A stretch of 64,000 nucleotides of DNA from Vibrio sinus (GCF_023634645.1 NZ_JAMKMR010000013.1:1-64000); one strand, 5' to 3'. Positions 18,166 through 27,659 are shown, counted from the stretch's first letter. The notes: generated by a model not told the origin, from the letters alone. Program-made: numbers and translations.

Positions 18166-19635
18166 TTAGTTAGAAACATCGATTAGCGTCACACTGCCGT
18201 CTTCATTGACTTCAGCAATTTGTCCTTTTGGTTCTTCCATGAGTAATAACACCAGAAAGCCAAGGACAGCGGTGCCAGCGATCACAAAAAAGAAGGTGTG
18301 GTAATCGACAAAAGATAACACAGTGAGATAAACCACCGCCCCCACGTTCCCGTATGCGCCAGTCATTCCGGCGATTTGGCCAGTCATTCTGCGTTTAATT
18401 AAAGGCACGGTCGCAAATACAGCCCCTTCTCCTGCTTGGACAAAGAAAGAGCATGCCATGGCGGCGAGCACCGCAAGCCAAACGGGCCACTGTGCGCCAA
18501 TTTGGCCCATCACAAAGTAACCAGCGGCTAAACCTGCGGTTAGTATCAGCAAGGTAGGTTTGCGACCAAATTTATCAGAGATCCACCCACCACCAGGTCG
18601 AGACATGAGGTTCATAAATGCATACGCGGAAGCGACCATTCCAGCCACGACGGGCGACAATGAAAAGGTATCTAAGAAAAACAGCGGTAACATGGACACA
18701 ACGGCGAGCTCAGAGCCAAAAGTGGCAAAATAAAGCACATTAAGAATAGCGACCTGTTTAAATTTGTATCGATGGATTGGCGCCGTGTCATATTGAAATA
18801 CGGTTTTATTGATTTTCCATAACTGATTGACTTCATATAGATAGAGCGCAGTGAGGCCTATGTAAATACTATGTACGGCGCCATCGGATAGCATATTGAC
18901 ACCGCTTGGCGACAGCTTCCATGCCAATAGCGCTAGAGCGGCATACATAGGGATTTTCATCAGTAAAAGCAAAAAAAAATCCCCTGTGCTGGTGACTTCT
19001 ATGCCTGATAGGTGTTTAGGCCTAAAATACGTTGATCCTTTTGGTGTGTCGGAGACATTTTTAAAGAAAACGACGGAGAAAAGTAGACACATCACTCCCG
19101 TCAGGCCAATGGCATAGCGCCAACCATCCTCTCCGCCAAAAAGAAGAGCTAGGGAGGGAAGCGTAAAAGCGGCAGCGGCAGAGCCGAAATTACCCCAGCC
19201 GCCATAGATGCCTTCTGCTGTGCCCAGTTCGTGGTGTGGGAACCATTCAGACACCAGTCGAATACCAATCACAAAGCCTGCACCGATAAACCCAAGTAAG
19301 AAGCGGGCAATCGCCGCTTGTGTGTAGTTATCTGCAAGGGCAAACATAAAGCAGGGGATGGAACAAAGAACGAGCAGAGCGGTGTAGATTATTCTGGGGC
19401 CGTATTTGTCGGTAAACATTCCTATGATGACCCGAGCAGGGATGGTGAGGGCAACGTTGAGAATCAGTAAGGTAGTGATTTGCTCTTTATTTAACCCGAG
19501 TGAAATCTTGACCATTTCCAGTAGAGGCGCGAAGTTGAACCAGACAAGAAACGTGATAAAAAAGGCCATCCAGCTTAGGTGCAGAACTTTCATTTTCCCT
19601 TTGAAGGATAGAATCGAAAATGGGACATTATTCAT
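18166..19635 (-). CDS. Nitrate/nitrite transporter, MFS NNP family
   Basis: A 489-residue inner-membrane carrier of the NarK/NasA type. It opens with LHLSWMAFFITFLVWFNFAPL, the conserved first helix of the nitrate-nitrite porter family, and contains the glycine-rich nitrate signature region GFIGAGFVIGIRLVSEWFP and GAYGNVGAVVY. Twelve hydrophobic segments can be counted, with a longer loop in the middle. AGAAGGAT precedes the ATG at 19635. It lies 12 bp after nirD on the same strand, so it imports nitrate for the assimilatory pathway encoded around it. Confidence 0.93.
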   Translation of the reverse strand: MNNVPFSILSFKGKMKVLHLSWMAFFITFLVWFNFAPLLEMVKISLGLNKEQITTLLILNVALTIPARVIIGMFTDKYGPRIIYTALLVLCSIPCFMFALADNYTQAAIARFLLGFIGAGFVIGIRLVSEWFPHHELGTAEGIYGGWGNFGSAAAAFTLPSLALLFGGEDGWRYAIGLTGVMCLLFSVVFFKNVSDTPKGSTYFRPKHLSGIEVTSTGDFFLLLLMKIPMYAALALLAWKLSPSGVNMLSDGAVHSIYIGLTALYLYEVNQLWKINKTVFQYDTAPIHRYKFKQVAILNVLYFATFGSELAVVSMLPLFFLDTFSLSPVVAGMVASAYAFMNLMSRPGGGWISDKFGRKPTLLILTAGLAAGYFVMGQIGAQWPVWLAVLAAMACSFFVQAGEGAVFATVPLIKRRMTGQIAGMTGAYGNVGAVVYLTVLSFVDYHTFFFVIAGTAVLGFLVLLLMEEPKGQIAEVNEDGSVTLIDVSN

Positions 19636-19647
19636 GATGGTATCCTT

Positions 19648-19980
19648 CTAGGTAGAGGTGTGTATTTGAACTTGGCCTTCTAGAGTTCGAATGCCATAGG
19701 TTTGAATTTGTACGGCTGGATCTTCTAGACAGGTTCCGTCTTCAAGATGAAAGTGATGTTTATATAGCGGGGAGGCGACATAGGGCGAACCTTCAATTGA
19801 TCCCATGATGCCTCTAGAAAGTACGTTTGCCTTGCCAACAGGATCGAAGTTGGACAGAGCGTAAAGTTGTTCGGTGCGTTTGCAGTAGAAAATAGCCACT
19901 TGTTCACCTGCGACTTTGGCACAGATACCCGTTTGCGGAATTAAGTCCTCTATGGTACAAATAGTCAGCCAGTTGCTCAT
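19648..19980 (-). CDS. nirD: Nitrite reductase (NADH) small subunit
   Basis: A 110-residue Rieske-type small subunit of the cytoplasmic NADH nitrite reductase. I start at the ATG at 19980 (MSNWLTICTIEDLIPQTG) behind a GGAGAAC ribosome site; the frame is open for another 57 codons, but that part overlaps nirB and is not conserved-looking. Like E. coli NirD it has the Rieske fold (GICAKVAGEQVAIFY, SPLYKHHFHLEDG) but lacks the Cys-His cluster ligands. It lies 43 bp after nirB. Confidence 0.93.
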   Translation of the reverse strand: MSNWLTICTIEDLIPQTGICAKVAGEQVAIFYCKRTEQLYALSNFDPVGKANVLSRGIMGSIEGSPYVASPLYKHHFHLEDGTCLEDPAVQIQTYGIRTLEGQVQIHTST

Positions 19981-20023
19981 GATGTTCTCCTTGCTCGTCG
20001 AGTGGATTCGAGGGCTGGTGTGA

Positions 20024-22600
20024 TTAACGTACTTCGATGATATTGATATGATCTGAGTCTTTTGTATCGGCCTGCTGCTCTTGGCTAGGAGGCGTGGCTG
20101 GTATACGTTGCCCTCGGACCGTTTGGTAGCGAAGCGAATCATCCACTTCATCGCTATTGATAAAGTGGTTGAAGCGTTTCAGCTTTTCGGGGTCATTGAT
20201 GGTGGTTTTCCACTCGCATTGATAATGAGCGATACTATTGGCCAGCTCGCTTTCTAGTTCATTCGCTAACCCTAGTTTGTCCTCAATGATGATGGATTTG
20301 AGATACTCTACGCCTCCTTCCATATTCTCTAGCCATACCGAAGTACGCTGCAGCCTATCTGCGGTGCGGACGTAGAACATGAGTAAGCGATCGATGTATT
20401 GTATGAGGGTGGCTTCATCTAAGTCGGTAGCGAATAAGGTGGCATGTCTTGGTCGCATACCACCATTGCCACATACATAAAGGTTCCAACCCTTGTCCGT
20501 CGCAATCACGCCAATATCTTTGGATTGAGCTTCAGCGCACTCCCGTGTGCACCCTGAAACGGCGAACTTCAATTTATGTGGCGAACGTAAGCCCTTATAA
20601 CGATTTTCAATGTCCAGAGCGAGTTGAACACTATCGCCAACCCCGTATCGACACCATGTTGTACCAACACACGACTTGACCGTCCGTACGGATTTGCCAT
20701 AGGCGTGGCCTGTTTCAAACCCAGCGTCAATCAACTTTTTCCAAATGTGGGGCAGTTCATGAACTTGAGCACCAAACAGGTCGATACGTTGGCCTCCGGT
20801 AATTTTGGTATACAGATCGTACTCTTTTGCAATTTCGCCAATGGCGATGAGTTTATCCGGGGTGATCTCTCCAGCAGCCACACGAGGTACCACAGAATAC
20901 GTCCCATCTTTTTGCATATTGCCCAGATAGATATCGTTGGTGTCTTGCAGTTCCATATGCTCCTTTTTAAGAATGTAATCGTTCCAATAAGAAGCCAGTA
21001 TAGATCCAACCGCCGGTTTACAAATATCACAGCCAAGGCCTTGGCCATATTGATCAAGAAGGGTGTCAAAATTCTCAATATTGTTGATGCGAATAATGTC
21101 GCTAAGCTCTTGTCGTGAGTAATGAAAGTGTTCACATAAGTGATTGTTTACCTCTACGCCCAATTGACTTAGCTCGCTGTCTAGAATTTGTTTAGCCAGA
21201 GCACTGCAACCGCCACAACCCGTTGATGCATTGGTGGATGACTTGAGTTCTACCATTGAGATGCAACCATTTGTAACGGCTTGTTTAATAGTAGATTTGG
21301 TGACATCAAAGCAGGAGCATATTACCGCGGTTTCCGGAAGCGCATCCACACCCAGAGCGGAGGTGTCATCATCAACCGTGTTGGGTAGAATCAGAACGGA
21401 CGGGTTTTCTGGAAGCGGCATGTCATTGAGCTTAATTTGCAGCAGAGAGCCAAAAGCTTCTGTATCTCCGACTAGCACAGCACCAATGATTTTACGGCCA
21501 TCTTCTGAAAGAATCAGTCGCTTGTATACTTGGTCAATTTCGTCACTGTAGGTGTAGGATTGCGCGCCTGCTGTCTGGCCATGGACCTCGCCAATGCTGG
21601 CGACATCAACCCCGAGCAGTTTGAGCTTGGTGCTCATATCAGCACCAGTGAAGGTCGTCGCACCGTTTTCATCGCTATCACTAAGGATGTGATTGACAGC
21701 GACTTTGGCCATTTGGTAGCCGGGAGCCACGAGACCAAAAATTCGATTTTCCCATAATGCACATTCACCAATAGCGTAGATATCTTCAATGCTGGTTTGG
21801 CAGTGGTTATTGATGATGATACCGCCGCGCTCGCCTATTTGAATACCCGCTTGTTTGGCAAGTTCATCTTGGGGCCGAATGCCAGCTGAAAAGATGATCA
21901 TATCTGTATCAAGGCAAGAGCCATCAGCAAAGTTCATCCGATAGCGCGATTGCGTACCTTTAGTGATCTCTGTGGTGGCTTTTTGCGTATGAACTTTCAC
22001 GCCCAGCGCTTCGATTTTTCGTTGCAGTAACTCCCCGCCGCCTTCATCGAGCTGCATAGCCATAAGCCTTGGGGCAAACTCAACGACATGAGTCTCTAGG
22101 CCAAGGCTTTTTAATGCATTCGCAGCTTCTAGCCCCAACAGGCCGCCACCAATCACCACGCCAGAGCGACTTTCTAAGCTTGATTTCTCAATGGCATCTA
22201 GATCTTCAATGGTTCGATATACGTGACAATGTACTTGGTTTCTTCCAGGAATCTCAGGTACAAAAGGGTAGGAGCCAGTAGCCAGTACGAGTTTGTCATA
22301 CGTTTCTACGCGGCCATTTTGGCTGCGTATGAGTTTATTGGTAATGTCTATGCTGGTCACTTTGTCATTGAGAATAAAATCGACGCCAAGGGTTTGGTAG
22401 TGGTTAGCATCCGTCAGGGCGAGATCTTCGGCTGTGTTTCCGCCAAGATATGAGGTAAGTTGAACCCTATCGTAGGCAAGGCGCGGTTCATCTGAAAACG
22501 TTACGACCTGATAATTGTGATGCTCATGTTGCAAGAGCAGGTCAATGAACTTGTGGCCAACCATGCCATTACCGACAACAACGACTTTTTGCTTTTCCAT
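20024..22600 (-). CDS. nirB: Nitrite reductase (NADH) large subunit
   Basis: An 858-residue cytoplasmic flavo-hemoprotein that reduces nitrite to ammonium with NADH. Domains in order: FAD/NADH oxidoreductase (VVVGNGMVGHKF, residues 1-300, second dinucleotide site VIGGGLLGLEAA), a Bfd-like [2Fe-2S] domain with CSCFDV and CGGC near residues 430-480, and the siroheme/[4Fe-4S] sulfite/nitrite reductase domain with CVGTTWC and CTRECAEA in the second half. Length fits the family. It depends on siroheme, whose branch-point enzyme cobA is directly upstream, and lies in the cobA-nirB-nirD-transporter-kinase unit. Confidence 0.97.
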   Translation of the reverse strand: MEKQKVVVVGNGMVGHKFIDLLLQHEHHNYQVVTFSDEPRLAYDRVQLTSYLGGNTAEDLALTDANHYQTLGVDFILNDKVTSIDITNKLIRSQNGRVETYDKLVLATGSYPFVPEIPGRNQVHCHVYRTIEDLDAIEKSSLESRSGVVIGGGLLGLEAANALKSLGLETHVVEFAPRLMAMQLDEGGGELLQRKIEALGVKVHTQKATTEITKGTQSRYRMNFADGSCLDTDMIIFSAGIRPQDELAKQAGIQIGERGGIIINNHCQTSIEDIYAIGECALWENRIFGLVAPGYQMAKVAVNHILSDSDENGATTFTGADMSTKLKLLGVDVASIGEVHGQTAGAQSYTYSDEIDQVYKRLILSEDGRKIIGAVLVGDTEAFGSLLQIKLNDMPLPENPSVLILPNTVDDDTSALGVDALPETAVICSCFDVTKSTIKQAVTNGCISMVELKSSTNASTGCGGCSALAKQILDSELSQLGVEVNNHLCEHFHYSRQELSDIIRINNIENFDTLLDQYGQGLGCDICKPAVGSILASYWNDYILKKEHMELQDTNDIYLGNMQKDGTYSVVPRVAAGEITPDKLIAIGEIAKEYDLYTKITGGQRIDLFGAQVHELPHIWKKLIDAGFETGHAYGKSVRTVKSCVGTTWCRYGVGDSVQLALDIENRYKGLRSPHKLKFAVSGCTRECAEAQSKDIGVIATDKGWNLYVCGNGGMRPRHATLFATDLDEATLIQYIDRLLMFYVRTADRLQRTSVWLENMEGGVEYLKSIIIEDKLGLANELESELANSIAHYQCEWKTTINDPEKLKRFNHFINSDEVDDSLRYQTVRGQRIPATPPSQEQQADTKDSDHINIIEVR

Positions 22601-22630
22601 TATTTTAATCCTTTTTAATAATGTGCTTTA

Positions 22631-23488
22631 CTACGCCGATTTTGATAGCGGTGAGACCGGGGGTAAGTTAATAATCGGGGCGAATTGGTTGTCCAAAGAC
22701 GTCAATGGGGAAGTGCTTGGCCTATCAATAGTATGCGATTCTTTATATATAGAGACGACCTTGCCAATGACGATGATGGCGGGTGATTGTATGTGATATG
22801 TGTCTTTCAATTGAGTGAGCTGGTGCAGCTTGCCGACGACATTCCTTTGTTCTGGTGTACACCCGTTCTCAATTAGCGCTGCTGGGGTATTTCTGTCCAA
22901 TCCAGCGGATATTAACTGCTTGGTTATCAACTGGGTTTTACTCAGTCCCATATAAATCACTAACGTTTGATTTAAATTGGCGAGTGATGTCCATTGAATA
23001 TCCAGTTTGTCTTGAGCATGGGCGGTAATAAAAGTGCAGCCTTGTGCTAGGCCACGATGTGTTAAAGGAATTCCTGCGTACGCGGTGCACCCGGATGCCG
23101 CGGTAATGCCTGGGATAACTTGCACGGTAATTCCCTGCTCGCTCAAGTGGATCATCTCTTCTCCTCCACGGCCAAACACAAACGCATCGCCTCCTTTCAC
23201 TCGGCATACCGTTTGGCCAGCGACAGTAAACTCGGCCATCAAATGGTTGATGTCTTCTTGAGAGTAGCTGTGTTTACCCTTAGCCTTGCCCACGTAAATT
23301 GCGCGTGAATGTACCGGGAAGGTGTTTCTGATCTCTTTACTCACCAAGTGGTCATAGACAATGACATCTGATTGCTGAATTGCGTTGGCCGCTTTGATGG
23401 TGAGCAATTCAGGGTCGCCAGGACCTGCACCAACGAGATAGACCATGCCTAATTTGGTCTGATTACTTAGTTTGGACATCTCAGTCAT
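22631..23488 (-). CDS. cobA: Uroporphyrinogen-III C-methyltransferase
   Basis: Methylates uroporphyrinogen III twice to precorrin-2, the first step to siroheme, the NirB cofactor. The 285-residue product starts at the ATG at 23488 behind AGGAGTG; the frame extends upstream but that part would cover the promoter. Family motifs are present: YLVGAGPGDPELLTIKA, VYDHLVS, RVKGGDAFVFGRGGEE and PGITAASG. About 20 residues at the C-terminus are extra and Pro/Ser-rich. No precorrin dehydrogenase/ferrochelatase domain is fused, so CysG-type functions must come from elsewhere. First gene of the nir unit, 30 bp before nirB. Confidence 0.95.
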   Translation of the reverse strand: MTEMSKLSNQTKLGMVYLVGAGPGDPELLTIKAANAIQQSDVIVYDHLVSKEIRNTFPVHSRAIYVGKAKGKHSYSQEDINHLMAEFTVAGQTVCRVKGGDAFVFGRGGEEMIHLSEQGITVQVIPGITAASGCTAYAGIPLTHRGLAQGCTFITAHAQDKLDIQWTSLANLNQTLVIYMGLSKTQLITKQLISAGLDRNTPAALIENGCTPEQRNVVGKLHQLTQLKDTYHIQSPAIIVIGKVVSIYKESHTIDRPSTSPLTSLDNQFAPIINLPPVSPLSKSA

Positions 23489-23546
23489 CTCTTCACTCCT
23501 GTGTTGAGCTTGAACTTTGAATAAATGATGCAAATAAAGCGATAAG

Positions 23547-23563
23547 AGCAAGGACAGTGCCAG
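23547..23563 (-). promoter_or_regulatory. Sigma-54 promoter of the cobA-nirBD unit
   Basis: Read on the minus strand: TGGCACTGTCCTTGCT. GG of the -24 element and GC of the -12 element are exactly 10 nt apart, and the sequence matches the known consensus TGGCAC-N5-TTGC at every defined position. It predicts a start near 23536, about 48 nt before the cobA ATG. Confidence 0.8.
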
Positions 23564-23683
23564 TCAAGTATGAATTTAGGGTGTCTCGATATATTTTTCA
23601 TTAAAAACAAATGTATAAGACAAATTATTGCTTGCTCCAAAACTGAAAACGTTTGGCCTCGAAATATTTATTTCTACAATAAA

Positions 23684-23720
23684 TGAGCGCCTTTGGTGCA
23701 AACTGATTAAAAATGGTGCA
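23684..23720. promoter_or_regulatory. Two NtrC-like enhancer sites
   Basis: The known NtrC site is TGCACC-N5-GGTGCA. Two 17-bp candidates, 23684-23700 and 23704-23720, each keep a perfect right half (TGGTGCA or TTGGTGCA) and a degenerate left half. Their centres are 20 bp apart, on the same face of the helix. They lie about 150-180 bp from both predicted sigma-54 starts, a normal enhancer distance. Confidence 0.55.
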
Positions 23721-23761
23721 AATATTTATCTTTATTAGGAGGTTTAGTTAGTAAATGGATA

Positions 23762-23777
23762 TACCACTTTAGTGGTA
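23762..23777. promoter_or_regulatory. NarP/NarL-type 7-2-7 palindrome
   Basis: TACCACT (23762-23768), spacer TT, AGTGGTA (23771-23777). This fits the 7-2-7 arrangement of NarL heptamers (TACYYMT) with one mismatch per half; NarP binds this geometry. Centred about 93 bp upstream of the predicted nasA start. Suggests nitrate or nitrite control on top of nitrogen control. Confidence 0.5.
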
Positions 23778-23835
23778 ATTATTTTAACTAATTGTTTATT
23801 CGATATTTTTATCCAATCATCCTGCTTTTCTATGC

Positions 23836-23852
23836 TTGGCGTACAAATTGCA
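23836..23852 (+). promoter_or_regulatory. Sigma-54 promoter of nasA
   Basis: TGGCGTACAAATTGCA: GG at 23838-23839 and GC at 23850-23851 are 10 nt apart, as sigma-54 requires. The -12 half TTGCA is perfect; the -24 half TGGCGT has one change from TGGCAC. Start expected near 23863, 34 nt before the nasA ATG. Confidence 0.7.
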
Positions 23853-23896
23853 AATTTTCTACCACAATTGATTTCTCAATCGCGATAAGGTGAGTA

Positions 23897-26404
23897 ATGA
23901 CAGATTCCAAGGATGGCTGGATAAAAACGACTTGTGCGTATTGTGGGGTGGGCTGTGGAGTAGAAGCTCGTCCGTTGTCTTCGGGCCAATTAGAGGTCCG
24001 GGGCGATAAGGAACACCCAGCCAATTATGGCAAGCTTTGCACGAAAGGCATTGCCTTGGGAGAAACAGTGACCAGCATAGGGAGGCTATTGGCTCCGACG
24101 ATTCGTACCCCTCATGGTGAGCAACAAACCGACTGGACAACTGCGCTTGAATTGGTTGCAGATAGATTGAACGATACGATCGCAAAGCATGGGCCAGACT
24201 CAGTGGCATTTTATGTTTCTGGTCAGCTGCTTACAGAAGATTACTATGTAGCAAATAAGTTGATGAAAGGCTTCATTGGTAGTGGCAATATCGATAGCAA
24301 CTCTAGGCTGTGTATGGCTTCTGCAGTCGCTGGACACAAAAGGGCATTTGGCGCAGATGTCGTTCCGGTATGCTATGAAGATCTGGAATGTACCGATATG
24401 GTCGTGATTGTGGGCTCTAACTTAGCTTGGTGCCACCCCGTGTTATTTCAAAGATTAAGGCATGCAAAACAAACCAATCCCAGTCTTGTTATTGTCGTGA
24501 TTGATCCAAGAGAGACCGAAACCTCATCAATTGCCGATACCCATTTATCTATCAAGTCTGGCTCTGATGTTGCTTTATTTAATGGCTTATTGGCCTATTT
24601 AGATAAGCATCACTTGCTTGATGCAAGGTTTGTTGAACAGCATACACAGGGGTTAGAAGCAGCGTTACGTTCGGCTTATGAAGAGAACGGTGTTGAAGAA
24701 ACTACGGGATTAAGCACGCAAGAGCTAGCAAGCTTTTATGCCAGCTTTTCTCGTTGCGACAAGGTGGTGACCATTTATTCACAGGGGGTCAATCAATCTA
24801 TCCAAGGTACGGATAAGGTGAATAGTATTATCAACTGCCATTTAGCCTCGGGTAAAATTGGTGAGCCAGGCAGTGGTCCTTTTTCTGTTACAGGGCAGCC
24901 AAATGCGATGGGAGGCAGAGAAGTGGGGGCGCTGGCTAATATGCTTGCCGCTCATATGGATTTTGCTAATCCTCAACACCAGAAGCTCGTTGCCAACTTC
25001 TGGGGAACAGATAATGTCGCCAGTCAGCCTGGTTTAAAAGCCGTAGATATGTTCAACGCTATCAATGAGGGTAAGATCAAAGCCATTTGGATTATGGCAA
25101 CCAATCCTGCCGTCAGTTTGCCAGACAACAGAACAGTGCAACAAGCATTGGAAAAATGCCCATGTGTTATTGTTTCAGATTGCATCAAAGATACTGATAC
25201 CACTCGTTTTGCCGATGTATTATTACCAGCTCAAGGGTGGAGTGAAAAATCCGGTACGGTCAGCAATTCTGAACGGCGAATTTCAAGGCAGAGAAGGTTG
25301 TTGCCTTCACCTGGAATGGCCAAACCTGATTGGTGGATTATCTCTAAAGTAGCTCAGAAAATGGGGTTTGAGCAGGCCTTTGACTATCTGCATGAAGGGG
25401 AAGTGTTTAAAGAGTACGCGAACCTGACGTCGGTGAAACAAAATGAGTGTCCAAGAGCCCTTAATTTGCAAGGTTTAAACACGCTTAGTGAAGCGCAGTA
25501 TTCAAAAATGCTACCCCAGCAATGGCCAGTTTCAGAGTACCAGAACCACATTTGCCAAAACAGGTTATTGACTAACAAACAGTTCTATACCTCTTCGAAA
25601 AAGGCACAATTTGTCGCGGTGAAAAAGTTACCTCTTGCCCAACTCGCCACGGCTACTTTGCCGCTTCAGCTTAATACTGGGAGAGTAAGAGACCAATGGC
25701 ACACCATGACTCGCACGGGACTATCGAGCCGTTTAGCAAACCACACTCCTGAGCCTTTCGTAGCAATACACCCAGAAACGGCCAAACACTACCACTTACC
25801 GCAGCATGCTCTCGCTGAGGTGTCGAACCAAAACGGAAAAATCATCGCCCGAGTTGAAATAAGTGCTAGCATGTCGCTTGGACAGATATTCGTGCCGATT
25901 CATTGGAGCTGCACTAATACTAATGCTGGTAAGCCTAGTCAGCTAATAGACGCACACTGTGATGCGATTTCTGGGCAACCAGAGTTTAAATCGACTCCTG
26001 TAATGATTAAACCGTTTGACTATCGCTCGATTTCTATTGTGTTGTGCCGAGAAAAATTGGCAAACTTTAGCCCAGATTACTGGTGTCAACAGACTATACC
26101 ACAAGGCTATTTGTACAGAGTGGCCAGTCAAGATGATCGCAATCAACTTGTTGACCAGATACTTTTGAGTTTGAAAACGAGTACGAGTACAGCCACTAAA
26201 CAATTTGAAAGCCAACAAACAATGGAGTGGGAATATGTCCGATTATCGGATACCTTGTGTCACGCCATTGTAGTGGTAAGAGAAGATGCGATGTGTTTTA
26301 GCGAAGAATACATCAGTAATAAAATAGAACAGTTTAATCAAAAATTAGATGGTGAGAATGAGGCAGAAAGGTTTAATTTTTCTGAAGTCTCAGTCGCCCA
26401 ATAG
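23897..26404 (+). CDS. nasA: Assimilatory nitrate reductase catalytic subunit
   Basis: An 835-residue cytoplasmic molybdopterin oxidoreductase reducing nitrate to nitrite for assimilation. The N-terminal [4Fe-4S] ligands are CAYCGVGC and KLCTKG (Cys 15, 18, 22 and about 48). The MGD-binding body follows, with NSRLCMASA holding the Mo-ligand Cys region, MATNPAVSLPDN and GRVRDQWHTMTRTGLS. A roughly 100-residue tail after the MGD domain lacks the Cys cluster of the Bfd-like [2Fe-2S] domain found in Klebsiella NasA. No NasB-type electron donor is in the window. AAGGTGAG precedes the ATG. Product nitrite feeds NirBD, encoded divergently. Confidence 0.95.
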   Translation: MTDSKDGWIKTTCAYCGVGCGVEARPLSSGQLEVRGDKEHPANYGKLCTKGIALGETVTSIGRLLAPTIRTPHGEQQTDWTTALELVADRLNDTIAKHGPDSVAFYVSGQLLTEDYYVANKLMKGFIGSGNIDSNSRLCMASAVAGHKRAFGADVVPVCYEDLECTDMVVIVGSNLAWCHPVLFQRLRHAKQTNPSLVIVVIDPRETETSSIADTHLSIKSGSDVALFNGLLAYLDKHHLLDARFVEQHTQGLEAALRSAYEENGVEETTGLSTQELASFYASFSRCDKVVTIYSQGVNQSIQGTDKVNSIINCHLASGKIGEPGSGPFSVTGQPNAMGGREVGALANMLAAHMDFANPQHQKLVANFWGTDNVASQPGLKAVDMFNAINEGKIKAIWIMATNPAVSLPDNRTVQQALEKCPCVIVSDCIKDTDTTRFADVLLPAQGWSEKSGTVSNSERRISRQRRLLPSPGMAKPDWWIISKVAQKMGFEQAFDYLHEGEVFKEYANLTSVKQNECPRALNLQGLNTLSEAQYSKMLPQQWPVSEYQNHICQNRLLTNKQFYTSSKKAQFVAVKKLPLAQLATATLPLQLNTGRVRDQWHTMTRTGLSSRLANHTPEPFVAIHPETAKHYHLPQHALAEVSNQNGKIIARVEISASMSLGQIFVPIHWSCTNTNAGKPSQLIDAHCDAISGQPEFKSTPVMIKPFDYRSISIVLCREKLANFSPDYWCQQTIPQGYLYRVASQDDRNQLVDQILLSLKTSTSTATKQFESQQTMEWEYVRLSDTLCHAIVVVREDAMCFSEEYISNKIEQFNQKLDGENEAERFNFSEVSVAQ

Positions 26405-26605
26405 TATACCCGTCACTTTAAGATGAAAGATTTAGAACGAGGTGAAGTGGGGATAAATATTTGCACTTTTTGTGTTGGTATAGGACAGTGATGGGCATCT
26501 AGGCTATTCAGTCAACTCGCCTACAGGTTGCTTGGATATTGCTCGGTACATATACTCCAGTATGGATTCATCATTGTCTTTACTCGCCAACAAAGGGAAC
26601 CGGTT

Positions 26606-27511
26606 ATGTTGCAGCCCCAGAGTGCCATTCTTCCTGAAGCAGGGCCATTTGCTCAGTTCACCCTCATTAAGATCAACAGTCATTTCGATGTCGTCCTTGA
26701 ACAGCTTAAATCGCTGACATCTTTGGTGGACGAAGTAAATCAAAGCCAACCAGAAGCCAATGTTAAGCTCGCGATTGCTTTTACCAAGCAGTGTTGGCAG
26801 CGATTCGACACGCCATTACCGGATCAACTTATTGAGTTTCCTGAACTTGGCTCAGGTAAGGTACATGCGCCGAGCACCGATGTCGATGTGCTTATCCATT
26901 GCCATTCACCTCGTCACGACTTACATTTTTATCTGCTTAATTCGTTGATGTCTAATGTAGCTGACTATGTGGAAGTTGTGGATGAAACACACAGTTACCG
27001 CTATCTCGACTCGCGTGATATGACTGGATTTGTCGATGGCACAGAAAACCCTAAAGGTGACGATAGGCGAGAAGAAGTCGCTATCATACCCGAGGGAGAG
27101 CTCAAAGGTGGTAGCTATGTCATGTTGCAAAGGTTTGTCCATAACCTAGAGCCTTGGAACAAACTGGCTATGCGGCAGCAAGAGAAAATTATTGGCCGTA
27201 CTAAGCCAGATTCGATAGAGCTTGAGGATGTACATGCCGCGTCCCATGTCGGCCGAGTGGATTTGAAAGAAAATGGAAAAGGCTTAAAAATCGTGCGTCA
27301 TAGCTTGCCTTATGGAAGTGTAAGTGGAGAGCATGGCTTACTGTTCATTGCTTACTGCAATACTCTAGATAATTTTACAGCCATGTTAGAGAGCATGTAT
27401 GGCAAAACAGACGGAAAGACCGATATGTTATTGAACTACACCAAAGCGGTAACCGGGGCTTATTTTTTTGCGCCATCCATGGCGTTACTTGACGCACTTC
27501 AACTCAAATAA
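26606..27511 (+). CDS. DyP-type heme peroxidase
   Basis: A 301-residue dye-decolourising peroxidase. The hallmark GFVDGTENP (the GxxDG motif with the distal Asp) is near residue 145, and the region RHSLPYGSVSGEHGLLFIAYC contains the C-terminal heme pocket. The proximal His lies in the VHAASHVGR segment. I start at the ATG at 26606 with AGGG upstream; the frame extends to 26528 with no support. No signal peptide, so a cytoplasmic or encapsulated enzyme; no encapsulin gene is adjacent. Stands alone between nasA and the flagellins. Confidence 0.92.
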   Translation: MLQPQSAILPEAGPFAQFTLIKINSHFDVVLEQLKSLTSLVDEVNQSQPEANVKLAIAFTKQCWQRFDTPLPDQLIEFPELGSGKVHAPSTDVDVLIHCHSPRHDLHFYLLNSLMSNVADYVEVVDETHSYRYLDSRDMTGFVDGTENPKGDDRREEVAIIPEGELKGGSYVMLQRFVHNLEPWNKLAMRQQEKIIGRTKPDSIELEDVHAASHVGRVDLKENGKGLKIVRHSLPYGSVSGEHGLLFIAYCNTLDNFTAMLESMYGKTDGKTDMLLNYTKAVTGAYFFAPSMALLDALQLK

Positions 27512-27598
27512 GTGAACTATCTTGGGGATCGCTTTTGCGAAGCGGATCAAAACTACGGCAATTGTCCCTCATCGATCCGCGACATTTTATTTTTTTAT

Positions 27599-27625
27599 TA
27601 AAGGATCAAACTTGCTCGCCGATAC
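27599..27625 (+). promoter_or_regulatory. Sigma-28 (FliA) promoter of flagellin 1
   Basis: TAAAGGAT (27599-27606), exactly 11 nt, then GCCGATAC (27618-27625). The known consensus is TAAAGTTT-N11-GCCGATAA, so the -10 matches 7 of 8 and the spacing is exact. Confidence 0.85.
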
Positions 27626-27659
27626 GAAAACTAGGAAGTTGTAATTGTAGGCGAGTCAT

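Noticed and set aside
20624..21118. Plus-strand frame of 164 codons inside nirB
   Set aside because: Antisense to strongly conserved siroheme-domain codons; no ribosome site or protein-like features.
27518..27556. Imperfect GGATCGCTT/AAGCGGATC repeat after the DyP gene as terminator
   Set aside because: Arms pair imperfectly with a bulge and there is no T-tail close by.
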